Assembly (NCBI RefSeq): GCF_000282975.1
Contig: NZ_ALJC01000079.1
Span: 1 to 64,000 of the forward strand
Source: Pseudomonas psychrophila HA-4
GTDB lineage: Bacteria > Pseudomonadota > Gammaproteobacteria > Pseudomonadales > Pseudomonadaceae
Direction of reading: 5' to 3'
Length of the DNA stretch: 64,000 nt
Part shown: one piece after another, positions 16,582 to 26,462 of the stretch
How positions within the stretch are numbered: the first letter of the stretch is position 1
Layout: the number at the start of each line of letters is the position of its first letter
Program-made: the position numbers and the translations under genes
Notes under the pieces: model-generated
Told to the model about the DNA's origin: nothing
Database searches by the model: none
Seen by the model: the letters and a program-made list of their open reading frames with translations, nothing else

Positions 16582-18759
16582 TTACAAACCGTTTTTAGCC
16601 TTGAACTCACGACGACGACGGTGCAGCACCGGCTCGGTGTAGCCGTTTGGCTGTTGAGTGCCTTCGATCACCAGTTCGACTGCCGCCTGGAAGGCGATGT
16701 TGCTGTCGAAGTTCGGTGCCAGTGGGCTGTACAGCGCGTCGTTGGCGTTCTGGCGATCAACCACCGGGGCCATGCGCTTGAGGCTTTCAAGCACCTGGGC
16801 CTCGCTGACGATGCCGTGACGAAGCCAGTTGGCGATGTGCTGGCTTGAAATACGCAGCGTCGCACGGTCTTCCATCAGGCCTATGTCGTTAATGTCTGGC
16901 ACCTTCGAGCAACCCACGCCCTGATCAATCCAGCGCACCACGTAACCCAGGATGCCTTGCGAGTTGTTGTCCAGTTCGTTCTGGATCTGCTCAGGCGTCC
17001 ACTGCGGGTTCACGGCCAGCGGGATGGTCAGGATGTCGTCGACCAATGCCGGGGCGCGCTTGGCCAGTTCGGCCTGACGCGCGAACACGTCCACCTTGTG
17101 GTAATGCAGCGCGTGCAAGGCAGCGGCGGTCGGCGATGGCACCCAGGCGGTGTTAGCCCCGGCCATCGGGTGAGCGATTTTCTGTTCCAGCATCGCCGCC
17201 ATTAGGTCAGGCATGGCCCACATGCCTTTACCGATTTGCGCTCGACCTTGCAGGCCCGTGCTCAAGCCGACATCGACGTTGTTGTTCTCATACGCCGAAA
17301 TCCACTTCTCGGCTTTCATGTCGGCCTTGCGCACCATCGGCCCGGCTTCCATCGAGGTGTGGATCTCGTCGCCCGTGCGGTCCAAGAAGCCGGTGTTGAT
17401 GAACACCACGCGCTCGCTGGCGGCTTTGATGCACGCCTTGAGGTTGATGGTGGTGCGGCGCTCTTCGTCCATGATCCCGACTTTAAGCGTATTGCGCGGC
17501 AGATTGAGCACGTCTTCGATGCGCCCGAACAGTTCGTTAGTGAACGCCGCTTCTTCTGGGCCGTGCATCTTCGGCTTAACGATATAGACCGAGCCGGTGC
17601 GGCTGTTTTTGCGTGAGGCCTGGCCATTAAGGCTGTGGATCGCTGCCAGGCTGGTCAACAGACCGTCGAGAATGCCTTCTGGCACTTCGTTGCCGTCTTT
17701 GTCGAGGATCGCGTCGATGGTCATCAGGTGACCCACGTTGCGCACGAACAACAGCGAACGGCCATGCAGACTGACCGTGCCGCCGTTGGGCGCGGTGTAC
17801 TCGCGGTCCGGGTTCATGGTGCGGGTGAAGGTGGTGCCACCTTTGGAGACTTGCTCGCTCAGGTCGCCCTTCATCAGGCCGAGCCAGTTGCGGTAGATGA
17901 CCACTTTGTCGTCTGCATCGACAGCGGCGACGGAGTCTTCGCAGTCCATGATGGTGGTCAGCGCGGCTTCCATCAGTACGTCTTTGACGCCCGCCGCATC
18001 GGTTTGGCCGACAGGGCTTGTAGCGTCGATCTGGATCTCGAAGTGCAGGCCATTGTGCTTGAGCAACACAGCGGTCGGCGCTGAGGCAGAGCCGTGATAG
18101 CCGATCAGTTGCGCGGCGTCGCGCAGGCCGGTGTTGGCGCCGCCCTTGAGCGTGACCTGCAAGGCGCCGTCAACGATCGCGTAGGCGGTGGAGTCAACGT
18201 GCGAGCCGCTGGCCAGCGGTGCGGCTTCGTCGAGGAAGGCGCGGGCGAAGGCGATGACTTTGTCGCCACGGACTTTGTTGTAGCCTTTGCCCTTTTCGGC
18301 GCCATCGGCTTCGCTGATGGCATCGGTGCCGTACAACGCGTCGTACAGCGAGCCCCAGCGGGCGTTCGACGCGTTGAGGGCAAAGCGCGCATTCATCACC
18401 GGCACCACCAACTGTGGGCCAGCCATGCGAGCGATTTCGTCATCGACGTTTTGCGTCGTTGCCTGGAAATCAGCCGCTTCTGGCAGCAGATACCCAATGT
18501 CTTGTAGGAAGGCTTTGTAAGCCACGGCGTCATGGGCCTTGCCGGCCTGAGCCTGGTGCCAGGCGTCGATCCGCGCCTGCAAATCATCGCGTTTGGCGAG
18601 CAGTGCTTTGTTCTTGGGTGCCAGGTCATTGATGACCTTGTCGGCACCGGCCCAGAACTGGTCGGCGTTGAGGCCGGTACCGGGTATGGCTTCGTTGTTG
18701 ACGAAGTCGAACAGGACTTTGGCGACCTGCAGGCCACCGACGTGAACGTGTTCAGTCAT
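16582..18759 (-). CDS. glcB: Malate synthase G
   Basis: A 725-residue cytosolic enzyme that condenses glyoxylate with acetyl-CoA to malate, in the glyoxylate shunt. The length and the G-isoform features are complete: [19 protein letters not shown] and [17 protein letters not shown] in the barrel, the [18 protein letters not shown] strand, and [14 protein letters not shown] near the active site. ATG 18759 ([11 protein letters not shown]) is preceded by GTGAGGCAAGCA; an in-frame ATG at 18771 adds four residues. It is a single-gene unit. Confidence 0.95.
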   Translation of the reverse strand: MTEHVHVGGLQVAKVLFDFVNNEAIPGTGLNADQFWAGADKVINDLAPKNKALLAKRDDLQARIDAWHQAQAGKAHDAVAYKAFLQDIGYLLPEAADFQATTQNVDDEIARMAGPQLVVPVMNARFALNASNARWGSLYDALYGTDAISEADGAEKGKGYNKVRGDKVIAFARAFLDEAAPLASGSHVDSTAYAIVDGALQVTLKGGANTGLRDAAQLIGYHGSASAPTAVLLKHNGLHFEIQIDATSPVGQTDAAGVKDVLMEAALTTIMDCEDSVAAVDADDKVVIYRNWLGLMKGDLSEQVSKGGTTFTRTMNPDREYTAPNGGTVSLHGRSLLFVRNVGHLMTIDAILDKDGNEVPEGILDGLLTSLAAIHSLNGQASRKNSRTGSVYIVKPKMHGPEEAAFTNELFGRIEDVLNLPRNTLKVGIMDEERRTTINLKACIKAASERVVFINTGFLDRTGDEIHTSMEAGPMVRKADMKAEKWISAYENNNVDVGLSTGLQGRAQIGKGMWAMPDLMAAMLEQKIAHPMAGANTAWVPSPTAAALHALHYHKVDVFARQAELAKRAPALVDDILTIPLAVNPQWTPEQIQNELDNNSQGILGYVVRWIDQGVGCSKVPDINDIGLMEDRATLRISSQHIANWLRHGIVSEAQVLESLKRMAPVVDRQNANDALYSPLAPNFDSNIAFQAAVELVIEGTQQPNGYTEPVLHRRRREFKAKNGL

Positions 18760-19051
18760 TGCTTGCCTCACTCATTTTTATTTAAAGCCTGGAGCGCTTC
18801 TCAAAACACCGCCTGAGCGGGTTTGTACGGGGGTAAAGCAGACGCCTTGACCGACCTTGTTGCTAAATATGTAGTGGTCGCCGAGGCATACTACATGATC
18901 ATTTGCCGATGTGAAAATTAGACTAACTACGTCGTTCTGCGACTTTTCTTAAGCTGTCGGTCACGTAGAAGAATCAGATGTTCTCAAGAAATGCACAGGT
19001 TGTTCCAGATAATTCTATAAACGGTACACAATTTGTTTTTTAAGGCACTGC

Positions 19052-19058
19052 CTATACT
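19052..19058 (+). promoter_or_regulatory. -10 element before the ACT-domain gene, RpoS-like
   Basis: CTATACT preceded by GC, which resembles the extended -10 liked by RpoS; no good -35 is seen at 17 bases. The 340-base interval 18760-19099 between glcB and this gene holds no gene; its other notable feature is AT-rich sequence around 18860-19045. Confidence 0.4.
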
Positions 19059-19099
19059 CAACCGACCTCCCCTAATCCAATAAGAAAAGAGAGCCTGCC

Positions 19100-19618
19100 A
19101 TGAACCATCTCGTGATTACGGTGTTTGCCCCGGACAAGGCCGGGCAGGTAGAGCGCATTGCCCAGTGCATCGCCGAGCATGGCGGTAATTGGCTGGAAAG
19201 CCGGATGTCGCGCATGGCTGGGCAATTTGCCGGCATTTTGCGCGTTGGGGTGCCTGCCGAGGCCCATGATGGGCTGGTCGAGGCGCTGCACAGGTTGGCG
19301 CCAGAAGGGATTCGGGTATTAATTGCCGAAAGCGGCATTGAGCAGTCTTGCACCTGGAAGCCCATTTCCATGGACCTGGTGGGCAATGACCGCCCAGGCA
19401 TTGTGCGCGACATCACTCGCGTGCTGACGGAGCAGGGCGTCAACTTGGAAAGGCTGGTGACCGAGGTGCGGCCCGCGCCCATGAGCAACGAGCCGCTGTT
19501 TCATGCCGAAGCGATTCTGGCGGTGCCGCTGACGTTGTCACTGCAGGTGTTGCAAGAACGTTTGGAGACGTTGGCCGATGAACTGCTGGTTGAGCTCAAA
19601 TTACGCACAGACGAATAG
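19100..19618 (+). CDS. ACT-domain regulator, GcvR-like
   Basis: A 172-residue protein made of two ACT domains, about 1-82 (HLVITVFAPDKAGQVERIAQCIAEHGGNWLESRMSRM) and 88-168 (ISMDLVGNDRPGIVRDITRVLTEQGVNLERLVTEV). This is the layout of GcvR, which antagonises GcvA at the glycine-cleavage operon. No gcv gene is near, and it lacks DNA-binding parts, so it must act through a partner. ATG 19100 is behind AAAAGAGAG. An intrinsic terminator overlaps its last codons. Confidence 0.8.
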   Translation: MNHLVITVFAPDKAGQVERIAQCIAEHGGNWLESRMSRMAGQFAGILRVGVPAEAHDGLVEALHRLAPEGIRVLIAESGIEQSCTWKPISMDLVGNDRPGIVRDITRVLTEQGVNLERLVTEVRPAPMSNEPLFHAEAILAVPLTLSLQVLQERLETLADELLVELKLRTDE

Positions 19619-19633
19619 GTCTGTGCGTTTTTT
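19604..19633 (+). terminator. Intrinsic terminator of the ACT-domain gene
   Basis: CGCACAGAC, six-base loop, GTCTGTGCG, then six T. The left arm lies inside the last codons of the gene, and the stop codon is in the loop. Confidence 0.9.
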
Positions 19634-19635
19634 GA

Positions 19636-20523
19636 TCAGGCGTTTCGGCGCAGGCTCAGCCACGCGTCGAGGCTGAACACCACCAGACCAGCCCAGATGA
19701 ACATGAAGGCGAGCAGGGTGCTTTCGGACAAGTGCTCGCCAAACACATACACCGCCAGGATTAACACCAGCGTCGGCGCCAGGTACTGCATAAAGCCGAT
19801 GGTGGTGTAAGGCAAATGCCGGGTAGCGGCGTTGAAGCACACGAGAGGAATCAACGTTGCCGGGCCTGCGGCGACCAACAGCCACGCTTCGGATGTTGTC
19901 CAGAATTGGGCGTGGGCGCTGTTGGCTTCTGGGTGCATCAGCAGCCAGCCGATGGCGATCGGCACCAAGATCCAGGTTTCGACCACCAGCCCCGGCAGCG
20001 CCTTGACCGGTGCTTGTTTGCGGATCAGCCCGTAAAAGCCGAAGGTCAACGCGAGCACCAGCGATACCCACGGCAGGCTGCCGACTTGCCACACTTGCTG
20101 GGCAACACCCACCACGGCCAGGCCTACGGCAATCCATTGCAAGCGACGCAAACGTTCGCCTAGCAGCAACATGCCGAGCAGTACGTTTACCAATGGGTTG
20201 ATGTAATAACCTAGGCTGGCCTCGAGCATACGGTCGTTGTTGACCGCCCACACATACGTCAGCCAGTTAACCGCGATCAGCAGACCGCTGCCAGCGAGTA
20301 CAGCGAGGCGTTTAGGGTTGTCACGCAGTTCCTGCCACCAGCCGGGGTGCTTCCAGACGAGCAACAAAAGAGAGCCAAACAGCGCCGACCAGAGCACCCG
20401 GCTGACGATGATTTCGGCGGCTGGCACGCTGGCCAGCAGTTTGAAGTAGAGCGGGAAGAGTCCCCAGATGACATAGGCGCTGAGGCCTAAGATGTACCCC
20501 CGGCGCGGGTTGGCGGCTTGCAT
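19636..20523 (-). CDS. rarD: RarD-type EamA permease
   Basis: A 295-residue inner-membrane protein with ten hydrophobic segments in two EamA repeats. RarD features: RGYILGLSAYVIWGLFPLYFKLL at the start, VNWLTYVWAVNNDRMLEASLGYYINPL in the middle, and TTIGFMQYLAPTLVLILAVYVFGE in the second half. The family is named after chloramphenicol sensitivity in E. coli, but its substrate is not established. It is convergent with the ACT-domain gene, whose terminator separates them, and lies downstream of the kinase gene on the same strand with a 40-base gap. Confidence 0.9.
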   Translation of the reverse strand: MQAANPRRGYILGLSAYVIWGLFPLYFKLLASVPAAEIIVSRVLWSALFGSLLLLVWKHPGWWQELRDNPKRLAVLAGSGLLIAVNWLTYVWAVNNDRMLEASLGYYINPLVNVLLGMLLLGERLRRLQWIAVGLAVVGVAQQVWQVGSLPWVSLVLALTFGFYGLIRKQAPVKALPGLVVETWILVPIAIGWLLMHPEANSAHAQFWTTSEAWLLVAAGPATLIPLVCFNAATRHLPYTTIGFMQYLAPTLVLILAVYVFGEHLSESTLLAFMFIWAGLVVFSLDAWLSLRRNA

Positions 20524-20563
20524 GCAGGATCCTTGGTTAGTTCAATAACAGAGACAGCGACTA

Positions 20564-21538
20564 CTAAAACAACTTAAGCGGTTCTTCATTGAGCGCCGAG
20601 AGTTGTTCGCGCAAGGCCAGTACCTGATCTCCCCAATAGCGTTCGCTGCCAAACCACGGAAAGCTGTGCGGGAAGGCCGGGTCGTCCCAACGGCGGGCCA
20701 ACCAGGCGCTGTAGTGCATAAGGCGCAAGGCACGCAGCGGTTCGATAAGGGCCAGTTCACGCGGGTTGAAGTCGTGGAACTCGCTGTAGCCGTCCATTAA
20801 TTCAGACAGTTGGCCTAGGCATTCCTGGCGATCACCGGCCAGCATCATCCACAGGTCTTGCACGGCTGGGCCCATGCGGCAGTCGTCGAGGTCGACGATA
20901 TGGAACACGTCGTCGCGGCACATCATGTTGCCGGGGTGGCAGTCGCCGTGCATGCGGATGTTGGTGTGCGGGGTGGCGGCGTACACATCTTCGACCCGCT
21001 TGAGCAGATCCCGGGCCACAGACTCGTAGGCTGGCAACAGGCTGCGCGGAATGAAGTTGCCTTCGAGCAACGTGGTCAGCGAGTCATGGCCGAAGTTTTT
21101 CACGCCTAGGGCTTCGCGGTGTTCAAACGGCTTGGTGGCGCCAACCGCATGCAGACGGCCCAGCAGTTGGCCTAGGCGATACAGTTGGTCGAGGTTGCCC
21201 GGTTCGGGCGCACGGCCGCCACGGCGTGGAAACAGGGTAAAGCGAAAGCCTTGGTGTTCGAACAGGCTTTGGCCGTTGTGAATCATCGGCGCGACCACCG
21301 GCACTTCGCACTCGGCCAGTTCGAAGGTGAAGCGGTGTTCTTCGAGAATGGCTTCGTTGGTCCAGCGCTGCGGGCGATAGAACTTGGCGATCAGCGGTTC
21401 CGAGTCTTCGATGCCGACTTGGTACACGCGGTTTTCGTAACTGTTGAGCGCGAGCACGCGGGCGTCGCTGAGGAAACCAATGCTTTCGACGGCGTCGAGC
21501 ACTAGATCAGGGGTAAGTGTTGCAAACGGATGAGACAT
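20564..21538 (-). CDS. srkA: Stress response kinase A (YihE/SrkA family)
   Basis: A 324-residue cytosolic Ser/Thr kinase with an aminoglycoside-phosphotransferase-like fold. ATG 21538 (MSHPFATLTPD) follows CAGGAGTCAGC; the longer frame to 21646 has no site. Visible: N-lobe Lys in PLIAKFYRP, catalytic HGDCHPGNM, and the metal-binding IVDLDDC. In E. coli the homologue protects cells against stress-induced death and works with periplasmic redox stress; the substrate is not known here. It may be co-transcribed with rarD. Confidence 0.85.
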   Translation of the reverse strand: MSHPFATLTPDLVLDAVESIGFLSDARVLALNSYENRVYQVGIEDSEPLIAKFYRPQRWTNEAILEEHRFTFELAECEVPVVAPMIHNGQSLFEHQGFRFTLFPRRGGRAPEPGNLDQLYRLGQLLGRLHAVGATKPFEHREALGVKNFGHDSLTTLLEGNFIPRSLLPAYESVARDLLKRVEDVYAATPHTNIRMHGDCHPGNMMCRDDVFHIVDLDDCRMGPAVQDLWMMLAGDRQECLGQLSELMDGYSEFHDFNPRELALIEPLRALRLMHYSAWLARRWDDPAFPHSFPWFGSERYWGDQVLALREQLSALNEEPLKLF

Positions 21539-21613
21539 GCTGACTCCTGCGCGCAGCAGGCTGCCGCGTCCGGCCATGCATCTTAGCGTAGACCGGTTAC
21601 AAGCTGGCACAAA

Positions 21614-21643
21614 ACCTGTAGCCGCTGCCGCATGCAGCGGATA
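21614..21643. repeat. Short hairpin between srkA and phoX-like gene
   Basis: CCGCTGC / GCAGCGG arms (21622-21628, 21634-21640) in CTGTAGCCGCTGCCGC. It resembles the end of the 94-base palindrome at 41153-41246 and may be a remnant of the same repeat. Confidence 0.4.
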
Positions 21644-21655
21644 CAAGGGTCCGGG

Positions 21656-23557
21656 TTACGCGCCGACAATACCGCCGTCGTCGCGGCTGATGGCCATGAC
21701 GGATGAGCGAGGCTTGCCGTTTGGGGTGTGCTCAGGGAAGGTCGAGCCGCCGTTTTCACCAGGGTGCTGAATACCGACAAACAGGGTTTTCTGGTCGGGT
21801 GAGAAGCTGATGCCCGTCACTTCGCAGCCAATCGGGCCGACCATAAAACGGCGGATTTCACCGCTGTCCGGGTCGGCGCAGAGCATTTGGTTGTTGCCCA
21901 TGCCCGCGAAGTCACCACTGTTGCTGTAGTCACCGTCGGTCAGGATCCACAGACGCCCAGCGTCGTCAAAGCCCAAGCCGTCCGGGCTGTTGAACATGTT
22001 TTGCGGGGTGATGTTGGCCGAGCCGCCTTTGGGCTGCTTAGCGTGGACCACCGGGTTGCCGGCGACCACGAACAGGTCCCAGTCGAAGCTGTTCGCGCCG
22101 TGGTCGTCGTTGTGGGTTTTCCAGCGCAGGATCTGCCCGTACACGTTCTTCTCACGTGGGTTGGGGCCTCCCACAGGCTGCCCGTCTTCGCCGCGTTTGG
22201 CGTTGTTGGTGAGGGTGCAATACACCTGGCCGTCTTTAGGGCTGACGACGATCCATTCCGGGCGGTCCATGCGCGTGGCGTTGACCACGCTGGCGGCCAA
22301 GCGAGCGTGAATCAACACGTCGGCTTGGCTGGCAAAACCCTTGCTGGCGTCGATGCCGTTTTGCCCGTGGCTGAGTTCGATCCACTGACCCTGGCCTTTG
22401 GGGCGATCGGGGTGGTTGTCACCCGCGTCGAAACGCGCCACGTACAGCGTGCCGTGATCCAGAAGGTCGCGATTGGCCTTGGTGTTTTGATGATCGATGG
22501 TGTCGCGGCTGATGAACTTGTAGATGAACTCGCCGCGTTCGTCGTCGCCCATGTACACCACTGCGCGGCCATCACGGGTTTGCGCCAAGGCGGCGTTTTC
22601 GTGCTTAAAGCGGCCCAGCGCGGTGCGTTTGACCGGCACTGACTGCGGGTCGAAGGGGTCGATTTCGACCACCCAGCCGTGACGGTTGAGTTCGTTGGGG
22701 TTGAGCGCCAAATCGAAGCGCGGGTCGTGCAGGTGCCAGTTGATGTCTTTGCTGGTGGCGACGGCGCCATAGCGTTTTTGCGCGGGGTCGAAGGTTTGCT
22801 TGGGATCAGAGCTGCCAAAGCAATCAGTGAAGTTCTCTTCACAGGTCAGGTAAGTGCCCCACGGCGTTTTGCCATTGGCGCAGTTTTGGAACGTGCCCAG
22901 CACCCGGTTGCCATTAATGTCAGCTTGGGTGCGCAACAAGGCGTGGCCTTCAGCGGGGCCGCTGAGGCGGATCGGGGTGTTGCCATGGATGCGCCGGTTG
23001 AAGGGCGAGTCCTGAACAAACTGCCAGCCATTGCCTTTGCGTTGTACTTCAATCACCGACACACCTTCGCTGGCCTGGGCTTTGCGCACGTCTTCGGCAG
23101 ACGTGGGCTGGCCGCCATGCGGGAAAAGGTAACGGTAGTTGGTGTATTCGTTGTTGATCGCCAGCAGGGCGCGGTTTGGGTCGCCGGGGAACGCGAACAG
23201 GCTCATGCCGTCGTTGTTGTCGCCGAACTGCACCTCCTGGGCTTCGGCGCTGCCATTGCCGCTCGGGTCGAAAGCCGGGCCGTTGACGTGCAAGGGTTGG
23301 CCCCAACTGATGAGGACCGAGGCGCGATAGCCGGGCGGTAGGCTGAGGGTGTCGCTGGTGGCGGCGTTGATGCTCTCAAAGCCGAGCAAGGTGCTTGAGG
23401 CGGTGCTGACACCGGCGGCCAATGCGCTGCGGCTGAGCAGGTTGCCACCCAAAAACATAGCCGCCCCGCATAGAGCGCCTGCGCCGATAAAACGCCGTCG
23501 ACTGAGGCCGATCATCTGTTCAAGGTCGGTGAGTTGTTGTTCTTCTAACAGGTTCAT
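21656..23557 (-). CDS. PhoX-family phosphatase (DUF839), Tat-exported
   Basis: A 633-residue periplasmic protein. The N-terminus carries a twin-arginine signal, SRRRFIGAG at residues 19-27, followed by a hydrophobic stretch. The body is the DUF839/PhoX beta-propeller: LLGFESINAATSDTLSLPPGYRASVLISWG, NNEYTNYRYLFPHG, GTYLTCEENFTDCFG, and near the end FNSPDGLGFDDAGRLWILTDGD and LFVGIQHPGE. These are the Ca/Fe-binding positions of PhoX alkaline phosphatases. ATG 23557 is behind CGAGAG; the track from 23638 is too long. It would release phosphate from organic esters. It is a single-gene unit followed by srkA. Confidence 0.85.
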   Translation of the reverse strand: MNLLEEQQLTDLEQMIGLSRRRFIGAGALCGAAMFLGGNLLSRSALAAGVSTASSTLLGFESINAATSDTLSLPPGYRASVLISWGQPLHVNGPAFDPSGNGSAEAQEVQFGDNNDGMSLFAFPGDPNRALLAINNEYTNYRYLFPHGGQPTSAEDVRKAQASEGVSVIEVQRKGNGWQFVQDSPFNRRIHGNTPIRLSGPAEGHALLRTQADINGNRVLGTFQNCANGKTPWGTYLTCEENFTDCFGSSDPKQTFDPAQKRYGAVATSKDINWHLHDPRFDLALNPNELNRHGWVVEIDPFDPQSVPVKRTALGRFKHENAALAQTRDGRAVVYMGDDERGEFIYKFISRDTIDHQNTKANRDLLDHGTLYVARFDAGDNHPDRPKGQGQWIELSHGQNGIDASKGFASQADVLIHARLAASVVNATRMDRPEWIVVSPKDGQVYCTLTNNAKRGEDGQPVGGPNPREKNVYGQILRWKTHNDDHGANSFDWDLFVVAGNPVVHAKQPKGGSANITPQNMFNSPDGLGFDDAGRLWILTDGDYSNSGDFAGMGNNQMLCADPDSGEIRRFMVGPIGCEVTGISFSPDQKTLFVGIQHPGENGGSTFPEHTPNGKPRSSVMAISRDDGGIVGA

Positions 23558-23640
23558 ATCGCGCAGGCTCTCGAAGGTTTTTGCAGCAACCTTAAGCCGC
23601 GGGTATGACAGCGATGTTTCACAAAGCTGGCCAATCACCT

Positions 23641-23728
23641 TGTGGGAGCGGGCTTGCTCGCGATGGCATCGGCGCGTTTCAACGGGTAGACCGGGGCGTC
23701 TGCATTGCGAGCAAGCCCGCTCCCACAG
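23641..23728. repeat. BIME-like inverted repeat, GTGGGAGCGGGC type
   Basis: TGTGGGAGCGGGCTTGCTCGC at the left and GCGAGCAAGCCCGCTCCCACA at the right, around about 50 bases. It is a variant of the GTAGGAGCGAGC element used elsewhere in the window. Confidence 0.85.
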
Positions 23729-23743
23729 GGTGGAGGTCCACCG

Positions 23744-24508
23744 TTAAAGCGGTGTGCCTAGCAACACCAGGGTCGGCGAGAACTGCACATTGACCGCGCT
23801 GCCGACCTTCAATTGCAGTGTTTCGAGTTGTTGCGGTTCGGTCAGGGCGCACAAGGTTTGGCCACTGGGCAGGCTGACGCGCACTTCGCTGGGGCCATCT
23901 TCGGCGTGGAGGATCTGTTCGATTTGCCCGTGCAGTTGATTGTGTTCAGGCGCGGCGGGTTGGTGTGGGGCGGTCAGTTGCAGCCAGCCCGCTTTAATCA
24001 GCGCCACCACCGGGGTACCGAGGCTCAATTCCAGACGCTGGGTACTGTCGTGGGTGATTTGTGCGTTCAGTGTCAGCCCGCCGGGCAACTCCAACTGAAT
24101 CAGATCATTGTGGCCATGGTGCTGGATGGCGATCACGCTGCCGTGCAACTGGTTGCGAGCGCTGGTCCTGAGCATCAAGCGGCCTAACAGATCGAGGTCG
24201 CTGCTGTCTTCGGCAGCGTCCAGCACTTGGCTCTGTAGCACCTGCAAGCGCTGATACAGGCGCAGTACCCGCTCGCCAGCAACAGACAAGCGCGCCCCGC
24301 CGCCGCCTTTGCCACCGACACTGCGTTCAACCAGCGGGGTTTGTGCCAGGTTGTTCAGCTCATCAATCGCGTCCCACGCAGCTTTGTAGCTGATGCCCGC
24401 GCTTTTGGCGGCGCGGGTGATCGAACCTTGCTCAGCGATGTGTTGCAACAGTGCAATACGCTGTGGGCGGCGGGCGATGTGTTGTGTGAGCAAAGTGGGT
24501 AGCGGCAT
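23744..24508 (-). CDS. ModE-like molybdate-responsive regulator
   Basis: A 254-residue DNA-binding protein. N-terminal LysR-like ModE winged helix, residues about 15-110 (RIALLQHIAEQGSITRAAKSAGISYKAAWDAIDELNNL, GGKGGGGARLSVAGERVL), then two TOBE/MOP-type molybdate-binding units about 115-185 and 190-254 (TSARNQLHGSVIAIQHHGHNDLIQLELPG; HNQLHGQIEQILHAEDGPSEVRVSLPSG). The layout matches ModE. No mod transport gene lies beside it. ATG 24508 (MPLPTLLTQHI) is chosen because homologues start there; the longer frame lies over the comF end. Confidence 0.85.
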   Translation of the reverse strand: MPLPTLLTQHIARRPQRIALLQHIAEQGSITRAAKSAGISYKAAWDAIDELNNLAQTPLVERSVGGKGGGGARLSVAGERVLRLYQRLQVLQSQVLDAAEDSSDLDLLGRLMLRTSARNQLHGSVIAIQHHGHNDLIQLELPGGLTLNAQITHDSTQRLELSLGTPVVALIKAGWLQLTAPHQPAAPEHNQLHGQIEQILHAEDGPSEVRVSLPSGQTLCALTEPQQLETLQLKVGSAVNVQFSPTLVLLGTPL

Positions 24509-24567
24509 GGCGGCGTGTTTCGCAAAGCGGGCAGAGCCTCGCAAAGTGCCTGCGCAGCGAGGTGCCG

Positions 24568-25308
24568 TCAAGGTGGCCCGTCGGGCTTGGGCGTCCGCGC
24601 CAGGCAATACACATCCACCCGGCGCGCCCCGGCCTTGAGCAGTAGGCGGGCCAGACTTTGCGCAGTGGCACCCGTGGTGAGCACATCGTCCACCAGCGCT
24701 AGGTGCAACCCCCGCACCTCAACCCCCGGCGCAAGGCTGAAGGCTTGCAGCAAGTTGCGTTTGCGGGTCTTGGCGTCGAGTGCCTGTTGCGCGGTGGTGT
24801 CTTGGGGGCGCAGCAGCCAGTGTTCACGGCAAGGGATGTTCAGGTGTGCGCTGAGCCAGTCTGCGAGCATGCTCGACTGGTTGTAGCCCCGTTGGCGCAG
24901 GCGCTTAACAGACAGAGGCACGGGCAGTAAAACGTCGGGCGGGTCGTTGCCTGCTTCGAAGTGATTGCGCAGCGATTGGCCGAGAAGTTCGGCTAACAGT
25001 CGGCCATAGGGCCACTTGCTGTTGTGCTTGAACCGAATGATCAAACTGTCGATTGGAAAGCCATACACCCACGGTGCATGCACCGACTCGAAGGCTGGGG
25101 GGTGCTTGAGGCAAAAGCCGCAGGTGAGCCCCGGCATTGGCAAGGGCAATGCGCAGCGCTGGCAACTGTCCCCCAACCAGGGCAGCTCAAGTTCACACGC
25201 GGTGCACAGCGCGAGGTGGGTATCGGTGCGTTCATCACACAATAAACAGGTCTGGTTATTAAATAACCAGTTGTCAACCAGTGATCTTAAGTGTGGTTGA
25301 CAACTCAT
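24568..25308 (-). CDS. ComF-family phosphoribosyltransferase-like protein
   Basis: A 246-residue protein with an N-terminal double zinc-finger-like cysteine set (Cys21, 24, 35, 38 and Cys49, 52, 63, 66) and a C-terminal PRTase fold with the PRPP loop LVDDVLTTGAT at about 203-213. ComF-type proteins act in DNA uptake for transformation, but many hosts are not naturally competent. It is divergent from bioB: codons 3-12 contain the biotin operator and codons 13-19 contain a second palindrome (CTGGTTATT-A-AATAACCAG), so the coding DNA doubles as control DNA. The start is set by ATG 25308 and common N-termini of pseudomonad homologues. Confidence 0.85.
   Translation of the reverse strand: MSCQPHLRSLVDNWLFNNQTCLLCDERTDTHLALCTACELELPWLGDSCQRCALPLPMPGLTCGFCLKHPPAFESVHAPWVYGFPIDSLIIRFKHNSKWPYGRLLAELLGQSLRNHFEAGNDPPDVLLPVPLSVKRLRQRGYNQSSMLADWLSAHLNIPCREHWLLRPQDTTAQQALDAKTRKRNLLQAFSLAPGVEVRGLHLALVDDVLTTGATAQSLARLLLKAGARRVDVYCLARTPKPDGPP
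25271..25303. promoter_or_regulatory. BirA-type operator of the biotin operon
   Basis: TTGTCAACC, 15 bases, GGTTGACAA: a perfect inverted repeat of the form known for BirA operators in proteobacteria (TTGTAAACC-N14/16-GGTTTACAA). It lies 93 bases upstream of bioB and overlaps the first codons of comF. TTGACA within the right arm could be the -35 of the bioB promoter. Confidence 0.8.
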
Positions 25309-25325
25309 GTTGCATCCTTAAACAT
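25297..25325 (+). promoter_or_regulatory. Candidate bioB promoter
   Basis: TTGACA (25297-25302), 16-17 bases, TAAACA/AAACAT. The -35 falls inside the operator arm, so binding of BirA would block it. The -10 is weak, and no start site has been measured. Confidence 0.4.
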
Positions 25326-25396
25326 GCCGAGCATCCGTGCCGTGCCTGAGGCGATGACCTCAGGTTCTAGTCAAAGCATAAACAAGAGAAACGCCG

Positions 25397-26452
25397 ATGA
25401 GCGCCAGCACCCTTGCCAACTTGCGACATGATTGGTCTTTAGCCGAAGTTCGGGCGTTGTTTGTCCAGCCGTTCAATGACCTGTTATTTCAAGCGCAGAC
25501 CGTTCACCGCGCGCATTTCGACGCGAATCGGGTTCAGGTTTCGACGCTGCTTTCGATCAAAACCGGGGCGTGCCCGGAAGATTGCAAATATTGTCCGCAG
25601 TCGGGCCACTACAACACTGGCCTGAAAAAAGAAAAGTTGATGCAGGTACAGGCGGTGCTCGAAGAAGCCGCACGGGCCAAGTCCATCGGCGCGACGCGTT
25701 TCTGCATGGGCGCGGCCTGGAAGCACCCGTCTGCCAAAGACATGTCCTACGTGCTGGAGATGGTCAAAGGCGTAAAAGCCTTGGGCCTGGAAACCTGCAT
25801 GACGCTGGGCAAGCTCGATCAGGAGCAAACGGCGGCGCTGGCGCACGCCGGGCTGGATTACTACAACCACAACCTCGACACCTCGCCGGAGTTTTACACC
25901 AGCATCATCACCACCCGTACCTACAGCGAGCGCCTGCAAACCCTGAGCTACGTGCGTGATGCAGGGATGAAGATCTGCTCCGGCGGGATTCTGGGCATGG
26001 GCGAGTCGCTGGACGACCGCGCCAATCTGTTGATTCAGTTGGCCAACCTGCCAGAACACCCGGAGTCGGTGCCGATCAACATGTTGGTGAAAGTGGCGGG
26101 TACGCCGATGGCCAATGCCGAAGACATCGACCCGTTCGACTTCATCCGCATGCTGGCGGTGGCGCGAATCTTGATGCCGCAGAGCCATGTACGGTTGTCG
26201 GCCGGTCGTGAGGCGATGAACGAGCAGATGCAGGCGCTGGCGTTCTTTGCCGGGGCCAACTCGATTTTCTACGGCGACAAATTGCTGACCACCGCCAATC
26301 CGCAGGCCGACAAAGACATGCAACTGTTTGCGCGCTTGGGCATCTTGCCTGAAGCCCGTGAAGAGCACGCCGACGAGGTGCACCAGGCGGCGATTGAACA
26401 AGCGCTGGTCGAGCAAAAGTCCAGCGAACAGTTCTATAACGCTGCGGTGTAA
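25397..26452 (+). CDS. bioB: Biotin synthase
   Basis: A 351-residue radical-SAM enzyme that inserts sulphur into dethiobiotin, the last step to biotin. The [4Fe-4S] motif is CPEDCKYC with Cys59, Cys63 and Cys66; the second cluster region [10 protein letters not shown] and the conserved [15 protein letters not shown] and GGILGMGES segments are intact. ATG 25397 ([13 protein letters not shown]) is preceded by AAGAGAAACGCCG. First gene of bioB-F-H-C-D; a REP lies between it and bioF. Confidence 0.97.
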   Translation: MSASTLANLRHDWSLAEVRALFVQPFNDLLFQAQTVHRAHFDANRVQVSTLLSIKTGACPEDCKYCPQSGHYNTGLKKEKLMQVQAVLEEAARAKSIGATRFCMGAAWKHPSAKDMSYVLEMVKGVKALGLETCMTLGKLDQEQTAALAHAGLDYYNHNLDTSPEFYTSIITTRTYSERLQTLSYVRDAGMKICSGGILGMGESLDDRANLLIQLANLPEHPESVPINMLVKVAGTPMANAEDIDPFDFIRMLAVARILMPQSHVRLSAGREAMNEQMQALAFFAGANSIFYGDKLLTTANPQADKDMQLFARLGILPEAREEHADEVHQAAIEQALVEQKSSEQFYNAAV

Positions 26453-26462
26453 CCCTCTTAAC

